Source: Enterobacter asburiae (lineage in GTDB: Bacteria; Pseudomonadota; Gammaproteobacteria; Enterobacterales; Enterobacteriaceae). From it: a stretch of 64,000 bases of DNA. The position numbers were made by a program, and so were the translations under genes. The notes under the pieces were generated by a model that worked only from the letters and a program-made list of their open reading frames with translations, was not told the DNA's origin and did no database searches. The stretch is taken from contig JAAQVN010000001.1 of NCBI GenBank assembly GCA_011754535.1, positions 2,108,001 to 2,172,000 of the forward strand, given 5' to 3'. Below are positions 59,094-64,000 of this stretch, in pieces (within the stretch, counting starts at the first letter, position 1; every line of letters starts with the position of its first letter).

Positions 59094-59879
59094 ATGATAG
59101 CGATAAAAAAAGTCCTGTATATGTCCGTCCCGCTTCTGATGGTCGTGACGTCCGGCGTGCAGGCGGATGATGGCTCCGCGTCCGATTCCTTAACCGTCGG
59201 GCTGGGAGGGCAGTATGCCCCGCGTTACTCAGGCTCAGACAAGCAGGTGTGGCAGGTGGTTCCGGTGCTGCAGGGTCGTAAAGGCGCTTTCTTTATTGAT
59301 GCGCAAAAAGGGGTGGGATATGACCTGCAAAACGACAGCGGTTGGTACTTCGAACACACGCTGGGCTATGACTTCGGAAGGGCTGAGAAAAATTCTGGCT
59401 GGCGTGAGGGCGCAAACAATCTGAAAGGGATGGGGGACATTGATACCACCCTGAATACCGGCCTTGCAGTGGGCTGGCAGGCCGCGCCCTGGCTGAGTGT
59501 GGAGGGGAAAGCGACGCTGCCTTTAACGGACAGCCAGGGGGCCAGCTATCAGGCCTCCGTGACGCTAGTCCCCGTACAAAATAACCAGGATACGGTCGCC
59601 TTTCAGTCTGCGGCCCTGTTTGGCGACAGCCATTATCTGAATACCTGGTATGGGGTCAGCGAGCAGCAGAGCCGCCGCAGCGGATATCGCCGCTATTCAG
59701 CGCCGGGTGGATTTTATGGCGTCGAAACCAGTCTGACCTGGAGCCATCAGTTCGATGCCCACTGGGGGACGGTGCTGAGTGCGGACTATACCTGGCTTGG
59801 CGACCATGCCAATGATAGCCCGATTGTGATGCGGCGCAATGAGGGGTCTGCAACCGCCGCTATCACCTGGACATTCTAA
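59094..59879 (+). CDS. MipA/OmpV-family outer-membrane protein
   Basis: A 261-residue exported beta-barrel protein. A signal peptide (MIAIKKVLYMSVPLLMVVTS, cleaved near VQA|DDG) is followed by the family opening LTVGLGGQYAPRYSGSDKQVW and ends in ITWTF with a C-terminal Phe, the outer-membrane insertion signal. The ATG at 59094 has GGAG nine bases upstream. Family members scaffold murein enzymes (MipA) or respond to antibiotics and osmolarity (OmpV). It is divergent from the two-component regulator, which suggests regulation by it. Confidence 0.86.
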   Translation: MIAIKKVLYMSVPLLMVVTSGVQADDGSASDSLTVGLGGQYAPRYSGSDKQVWQVVPVLQGRKGAFFIDAQKGVGYDLQNDSGWYFEHTLGYDFGRAEKNSGWREGANNLKGMGDIDTTLNTGLAVGWQAAPWLSVEGKATLPLTDSQGASYQASVTLVPVQNNQDTVAFQSAALFGDSHYLNTWYGVSEQQSRRSGYRRYSAPGGFYGVETSLTWSHQFDAHWGTVLSADYTWLGDHANDSPIVMRRNEGSATAAITWTF

Positions 59880-59907
59880 TTCGCGGAGCGCGATGTGGGC
59901 GAGGGGA

Positions 59908-60255
59908 TTATTTCTTCTTATCCATCATCGCTTTTAAATCGGCAAACGGGTTAAAGGTGGCGACGCCCACATCTTTTTGCGCATCTTCACCGGCGACCAC
60001 GGTGGTGCCGTACTGATCCGCTTCGGTGTATTTCGAATGCTCGTGATCGTGGCAAAACAGGCACAACAGTTCCCAGTTGCTGCCATCTTCCGGGTTGTTG
60101 GTATGGTCGTGATCGATATGGTGAACCGTCAATTCACGCAGGTTGGAATAGACGAACTCCCGCGAGCAGCGTCCGCAGACCCAGGGATAGATTTTTAATG
60201 CTTTTTCGCGATAGCCGCTTTCCAGTCGCGCGTAGTTTTTAGGGATCAGAGCCAT
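59908..60255 (-). CDS. yajD: YajD, HNH-endonuclease-family protein
   Basis: A 115-residue protein, almost identical to E. coli YajD (MALIPKNYARLESGYREKAL). The HNH core is VHHIDHDHTNNPEDGSNWEL with zinc cysteines in CGRCSREF and CLFCHDHEH. The cellular role is unknown. In E. coli yajD lies near tsx, in a quite different part of the chromosome, so this copy is relocated or the locus moved. Confidence 0.95.
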   Translation of the reverse strand: MALIPKNYARLESGYREKALKIYPWVCGRCSREFVYSNLRELTVHHIDHDHTNNPEDGSNWELLCLFCHDHEHSKYTEADQYGTTVVAGEDAQKDVGVATFNPFADLKAMMDKKK

Positions 60256-60433
60256 TGCCGGTTTTACCTGCCATGAAAAAAGTGGGGGATATTATATCCC
60301 ATTATGAAGCGGAATGACGAACCGCTCAATTCCGTCAATTTATTTGACGCTTTCCGTTAAATAAACGGCATTTATTCTCACCGGGTAATGCGTAAAGTAG
60401 AGAGAACGCAATGCATTATCAGGACACACTGTT

Positions 60434-61459
60434 ATGAAAAAGATCGGGTTTTTATCATTTGGTCACTGGACGCCTTCTCCGCAGTCCGGCACGCGTTCGG
60501 CGGCAGATACGCTGCTGCAGTCCATCGACCTGGCCGTGGCGGCCGAAGAGCTGGGGGCAGACGGCGCGTATTTCCGCGTGCACCACTTTGCCCGACAGCT
60601 TAGCTCGCCGTTCCCCCTGCTGGCGGCAATAGGCGCAAAAACAAAAACCATCGAAATCGGTACCGGCGTGATTGATATGCGCTATGAAAATCCGATGTAC
60701 ATGGCTGAAGATGCGGGCGCGGCGGATCTGATTTCCGGCGGTCGTCTGCAGCTTGGCATCAGCCGGGGCTCCCCGGAGCAGGTCATTGATGGCTGGCGTC
60801 ATTTCGGCTATGTCCCGCAGGAAGGAGAAAACGAAGCGGACATGGCGCGCCGTCATACCGAGGTGCTGCTTGAGGTACTGCGCGGAGAAGGGTTTGCAAA
60901 GCCGAATCCACAGCCGATGTTCCCGAATCCTCCGGGGCTGCTGCGCCTGGAGCCTTATTCAGAAGGTTTGCGGGAGCGTATCTGGTGGGGTGCCGGTTCG
61001 AATGCGACGGCCGTATGGGCCGCAAAGCTGGGAATGAACCTGCAAAGCTCAACCCTGAAAGACGATGAAACCGGCGAGCCGTTCCATATTCAACAGGCAA
61101 AACAGATCCGCGCGTACCGCCAGACCTGGCAAGAGGCCGGTCATGCGCGTGAGCCGCGCGTCTCGGTCAGCCGCAGTATTTTTGCCCTGATGGACGACCG
61201 CGACCGGATGTACTTCGGCGCCAGCCGCAACGACAGCGACAGCGTGGGGTATCTTGATGAGAAAACGCGCGCGATCTTCGGACGCAGCTATGCCGCAGAG
61301 CCTGACAAGCTGATAGAGCAGTTGAAAAAGGACGAGGCGATTGCCGAGGCTGATACATTATTACTGACCGTACCGAACCAGCTTGGTGTGGATTACAATG
61401 CGCACGTGATTGAGTCCATTCTCAAACATGTCGCACCGGCAATGGGCTGGCGCGATTAG
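60434..61459 (+). CDS. LLM-class (luciferase-like) flavin-dependent oxidoreductase
   Basis: A 341-residue TIM-barrel flavoprotein of the bacterial-luciferase superfamily. The N-terminus IGFLSFGHWTPSPQSGTRSA, GADGAYFRVHHFARQLSSPF (the family's active-site His region) and GRLQLGISRGSPEQV (phosphate-binding) are typical. It uses FMN or F420-like flavin; substrate unknown. It is followed after 28 bp by an MDR oxidoreductase on the same strand, a likely operon. Confidence 0.88.
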   Translation: MKKIGFLSFGHWTPSPQSGTRSAADTLLQSIDLAVAAEELGADGAYFRVHHFARQLSSPFPLLAAIGAKTKTIEIGTGVIDMRYENPMYMAEDAGAADLISGGRLQLGISRGSPEQVIDGWRHFGYVPQEGENEADMARRHTEVLLEVLRGEGFAKPNPQPMFPNPPGLLRLEPYSEGLRERIWWGAGSNATAVWAAKLGMNLQSSTLKDDETGEPFHIQQAKQIRAYRQTWQEAGHAREPRVSVSRSIFALMDDRDRMYFGASRNDSDSVGYLDEKTRAIFGRSYAAEPDKLIEQLKKDEAIAEADTLLLTVPNQLGVDYNAHVIESILKHVAPAMGWRD

Positions 61460-61487
61460 GTATTCCGCCATCAGCCGTGAGATCGTA

Positions 61488-62435
61488 ATGGAAAATCTGG
61501 CCCTCTGGTATCGCCGTTTTGGCGAGCCAGAATCTGTTCTGCAACCTGAAACCGCGTCGCCGGGCGCGCTTGCACCGGGGCACCTCCGCGTGCGAATGCT
61601 GTTTGCGCCGGTGAACGCGTCCGATCTCATTCCCATTACCGGCGCCTATCGCCACAGGACTCCGTTACCCGCCGTCGCGGGGTATGAAGGCGTCGGCGTT
61701 GTCATTCAGGCGCCCGCGTCGTTTGCGCATTTGCAGGGTAAACGCGTTCTGCCGCTGCGCGGGCAGGGCACCTGGCAGCGCTATGTCGATTGCCCGGCAG
61801 AGTATGCTATCCCCGTTCCGGACGATCTCGATTCATGCCTGGCCGCGCGGGCCTATATCAATCCTCTGGCGGCGCAGATGATGCTGACCCACTATCCACC
61901 GCAGGGAAAGCGGGTGCTGCTCACGGCCGCCGGTTCTGATTGCGCCGTTCTGCTCGGGCAGTGGGCGCGTCTGGCGGGGGCTGACGCGGTGTACGGTATT
62001 CATCGTTCGCCCGTTCACGCCGAGCGGCTGGCGGCGATGGGGATTGTTCCTGTCGCACAGCATGACATGCAGAAGATCTCCAGCGTCGTCTCGCGTGTCG
62101 ACGTCGTTTACGATGCAACCGGCGGGGCGCTTGCGGAAGCGATCCTGAACGTGATGCCTGAGCAGGGTATATTTGTCTGCTACGGGCTGCTCTCCGGGCA
62201 GACCTTCCGCCAGCAGCGGCCCCTGCCTCGCGTGGCGTGGTTCCATATTCGTAACTATCTGGACAGGCTCAGCGCTGAGGCGTGGCGCGCGGAGTTCGAT
62301 CAAATCTGGCCCCGGATGCGCGCCAGCGAGTACAGCCCCGGTACGGTATACCCTCTGACGGACTGGCAGAAGGCGCTCAGGGTTTATCGTGAAGGCGGAA
62401 GGGCAAGCAAGCCCCTCCTGTCGATGGCGGAATGA
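61488..62435 (+). CDS. Zinc-independent MDR oxidoreductase (quinone/enoyl reductase-like)
   Basis: A 315-residue medium-chain dehydrogenase/reductase. It opens NLALWYRRFGEPESVL, then VNASDLIPITGAYRHRTPLPAVAGYEGVG, the substrate-domain pattern of quinone oxidoreductases and MECR-type enoyl reductases. The NADP site is VLLTAAGSDCAVLLGQWARLAGA. Catalytic zinc ligands of alcohol dehydrogenases are lacking. I start at MENLALWY, because the upstream frame lies inside the flavin oxidoreductase gene. Three bases separate its stop from tqsA. Confidence 0.85.
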   Translation: MENLALWYRRFGEPESVLQPETASPGALAPGHLRVRMLFAPVNASDLIPITGAYRHRTPLPAVAGYEGVGVVIQAPASFAHLQGKRVLPLRGQGTWQRYVDCPAEYAIPVPDDLDSCLAARAYINPLAAQMMLTHYPPQGKRVLLTAAGSDCAVLLGQWARLAGADAVYGIHRSPVHAERLAAMGIVPVAQHDMQKISSVVSRVDVVYDATGGALAEAILNVMPEQGIFVCYGLLSGQTFRQQRPLPRVAWFHIRNYLDRLSAEAWRAEFDQIWPRMRASEYSPGTVYPLTDWQKALRVYREGGRASKPLLSMAE

Positions 62436-62438
62436 CGG

Positions 62439-63473
62439 CTACTGATGGCTCATATCGCTCAGCAGTACGGCGATGCTTTGCCCGCCCGCCGTCTGTTCCA
62501 GACCAATCTTCACGATGATGGTCAGCGGAACGGAGAGCAGCATGCCTACGGGGCCGAGCAGCCAGCCCCAGAAAATCAGGGACAAAAAGACGACCAGCGT
62601 CGAAAGCCCCAGCCCGCGTCCCATCATTCGTGGTTCAAGAATATTACCGAATACCAGATTAATCGCCAGATAGCCGGCCAGCAGAATCAGCGCATCATAA
62701 AATCCGCTGAACACCAGCACCTGAAGAATAGGGGGGATCGCTGCCAGCACGGAGCCGATGTTGGGAATGTAGTTGAGCGCAAACGCCAGTAACCCCCAGA
62801 CGAACGCAAAGCGAACGTCCAGCGCCACCAGCATTCCCCAGACCACCACCCCGGTAACCAGGCTAATGGCGGTTTTCAGTACCAGATAGCGGGAAACGCT
62901 GTCCAGCGCGCGCTGAATAGCCCCCATTCCTTCAACCGGACGAACCATAATATGCTGTAACTTTGCGGGCAGCTGTGGCACCTCCAGCAGCATGAACACG
63001 ACCGTTAAAAACAGCAGAAAAATGGAGGTCATGGCATTGGAAAGCTGCGTCAGCAGGCCTGTGACGATCGTCATTGCCGCATTAGGGTCGATATATTTAA
63101 GAAGCTCCTCAACGGAGACTTCTATTCCCGCGCGCTGTAGCCAGGGCTCAAGCTGCAGCAACGGTATCGCCAGTGAGGAGCGGTATTTCGGCAGCGTTCG
63201 CGCCAGTTCGTTCAGCGAGGTACCCAGATAAGCAACCAGTAACACCATGGCGAAAATAATGACGCTAATCAGCAGGGTAATGGCCAGCACGCGCGGGATG
63301 CGCAGCCGCGTCATGCGCTGTACCAGCGGGTTAAGGATCACCGCAACGAACAGGGCCAGAATAAAGGGCACAATGATGTCGGCGGCAAAACGAACGCCCG
63401 TCAGTATGATCACCAGCATGCCCAGCATGATGACAATTTTTATCCCGTTCAGGGTAATAATGGGTTTAGCCAT
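62439..63473 (-). CDS. tqsA: TqsA, AI-2E-family transporter
   Basis: A 344-residue membrane protein with about seven transmembrane helices. [40 protein letters not shown] and [20 protein letters not shown] match E. coli TqsA, which affects export of autoinducer-2 and biofilm formation. In E. coli tqsA is next to pntB and mdtJ. Here mdtJ is still divergent on the right, but pntB is 31 kb away. Confidence 0.96.
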   Translation of the reverse strand: MAKPIITLNGIKIVIMLGMLVIILTGVRFAADIIVPFILALFVAVILNPLVQRMTRLRIPRVLAITLLISVIIFAMVLLVAYLGTSLNELARTLPKYRSSLAIPLLQLEPWLQRAGIEVSVEELLKYIDPNAAMTIVTGLLTQLSNAMTSIFLLFLTVVFMLLEVPQLPAKLQHIMVRPVEGMGAIQRALDSVSRYLVLKTAISLVTGVVVWGMLVALDVRFAFVWGLLAFALNYIPNIGSVLAAIPPILQVLVFSGFYDALILLAGYLAINLVFGNILEPRMMGRGLGLSTLVVFLSLIFWGWLLGPVGMLLSVPLTIIVKIGLEQTAGGQSIAVLLSDMSHQ

Positions 63474-63675
63474 GGTGACTCCGAAAAACGCTTTTTCTTC
63501 ATAATAAAGGGTAAACGCTCTGCAATAAACTAACCAAAATCAAACGGGACGGGTAAAGAATTGAAAAGACTTTGAGTAAAATCCTGGCTTATGGTACAAA
63601 TCTAGCGTGTTCAACTACCGAGGACAATTTTCATCCGCAAAGACGAGAAGCAACAACGCGGATAATTGTAATTTT

Positions 63676-63777
63676 ATGGACAATTTGTTCAGGACGTATT
63701 CTTCAAACAACACTGCTGTATTTACCACCTCCTTCTCCCTGCTTGCTGGTGAGCAACACTGGCGCACCGCACTATAG
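63676..63777 (+). CDS. Candidate upstream ORF in the mdtJ leader (33 residues)
   Basis: ATG-initiated frame reading MDNLFRTYSSNNTAVFTTSF, then SLLAGEQHWRTAL and TAG. It ends 118 bp before mdtJ and 16 bp before a hairpin. The ribosome site is weak. E. coli has a translated small ORF, mdtU, in the same position that mediates spermidine control of mdtJI; whether this is its orthologue I cannot verify. Another plus-strand frame without ATG (ending 63826 with SWRYALSCLI) overlaps and is an alternative. Confidence 0.45.
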   Translation: MDNLFRTYSSNNTAVFTTSFSLLAGEQHWRTAL

Positions 63778-63793
63778 TTATCTCTTCTGCCTG

Positions 63794-63815
63794 AGCTGGC
63801 GCTACGCGCTTAGCT
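63794..63815 (+). promoter_or_regulatory. Hairpin in the mdtJ leader
   Basis: AGCT-G-GCGC pairs with GCGC-TT-AGCT around TAC. It is followed 18 bases later by ATTTTTTG. It may be an attenuator-like element between the candidate upstream ORF and mdtJ. Confidence 0.4.
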
Positions 63816-63895
63816 GTCTGATTTAATTTCATATTTTTTGGGTTTGCTGCATGCGGCGGGCCACGATGGATTATATTCTCAAGCAGGAGAAAAAC

Positions 63896-64000
63896 ATGTT
63901 TTACTGGATCTTATTAGCTCTGGCGATTGTCGCTGAAATTACCGGCACGCTGTCTATGAAGTGGGCAAGCGTCAGCGAGGGTAATACCGGTTTTATTTTA
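63896..64000 (+). CDS. mdtJ: MdtJ, SMR-family spermidine exporter subunit (partial)
   Basis: The first 35 codons are present; the gene continues beyond the window. The sequence [20 protein letters not shown] followed by [15 protein letters not shown] matches E. coli MdtJ, including the Glu14-type membrane glutamate in the AEITGT segment that couples proton exchange in small multidrug resistance proteins. MdtJ works with MdtI to export spermidine. AGGAGA lies six bases upstream of the ATG. Confidence 0.95.
   Translation, partial: MFYWILLALAIVAEITGTLSMKWASVSEGNTGFIL

Larger units (their letters stand above)
63474..63895. other. Intergenic region tqsA / mdtJ with long mdtJ leader (422 bp)
   Basis: The left third is AT-rich and may hold divergent promoters; TTGAGT and TACAAA are spaced 17 bases at about 63573-63601. 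The rest reads as an untranslated leader of mdtJ. It contains a 33-codon ATG frame (63676-63777), a GC-rich hairpin (63794-63815) and a T-rich tract (63833-63839). In E. coli mdtJI is controlled by spermidine through a translated upstream ORF, so the content fits a regulatory leader. Confidence 0.55.

Noticed and set aside
63572..63826. 84-codon TTG-initiated frame upstream of mdtJ
   Set aside because: No ATG, no ribosome site at the TTG, and it would cover the likely promoter; only its last part could be a leader peptide, noted as an alternative.

Overview
The window is chromosomal DNA of a high-GC member of the Enterobacteriaceae, most like Enterobacter or a close relative (Lelliottia, Leclercia). 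Almost every conserved protein reads as a close homologue of the Escherichia coli K-12 protein, but the gene order differs and several genes are absent from E. coli. A tus gene with an adjacent Ter site places the segment in the replication-terminus half of the chromosome. I see no rRNA, tRNA, CRISPR array, insertion sequence or prophage.

Left part (1-31 kb) follows the E. coli terminus order: rsxDCBA (cut at the left edge), ydgK, cnu, blr, ydgJ, add, malY-malX with divergent malI, ydgA, manA, fumA-fumC, tus-Ter, rstB-rstA, ydgC, folM, ydgI, ydgH, pntAB. There are two differences. First, the E. coli hdhA-uid block between malI and ydgA is replaced by a LysR regulator diverging from a periplasmic metallo-beta-lactamase-fold hydrolase and an alpha/beta hydrolase. 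Second, a roughly 490-bp low-GC block carrying an 86-residue unknown gene, bounded by an exact 10-bp inverted repeat, sits between rstA and rstB.

Middle part (31-46 kb): after pntB comes a block that in E. coli lies elsewhere: an MscS-type channel, uspE, a small membrane protein, fnr, ogt, abgTBA-abgR and smrA. It is followed by a Tsr-like chemoreceptor, a YdbC-like aldo-keto reductase, an orphan ribbon-helix-helix protein and a LexA-controlled umuDC. The small membrane gene next to fnr is flanked by two imperfect 30-bp direct repeats, one of which carries its extended -10 promoter.

Right part (46-62.4 kb) is accessory and built of regulator-enzyme pairs: LysR/PRISE-type reductase, LysR/nitronate monooxygenase, MocR/arylamine N-acetyltransferase, and a two-component system in line with an RND efflux adaptor and pump and divergent from a MipA-family outer-membrane protein. 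Then come yajD (far from its E. coli location), a luciferase-like flavin oxidoreductase and an MDR oxidoreductase. The E. coli order resumes with tqsA and the start of mdtJ, whose long leader holds a 33-codon open frame that may be a regulatory upstream ORF.

Functional themes are redox and electron flow (Rsx, PntAB, fumarases, FNR), sugar and nucleoside use (MalXY, ManA, Add), p-aminobenzoyl-glutamate uptake and cleavage (AbgTAB), stress and DNA damage (UspE, Ogt, UmuDC), efflux and detoxification on the right, and replication termination. The most unusual features are the module splitting rstAB, the repeat-flanked small gene beside fnr, the mdtJ leader, and the TCS-RND-MipA cluster.
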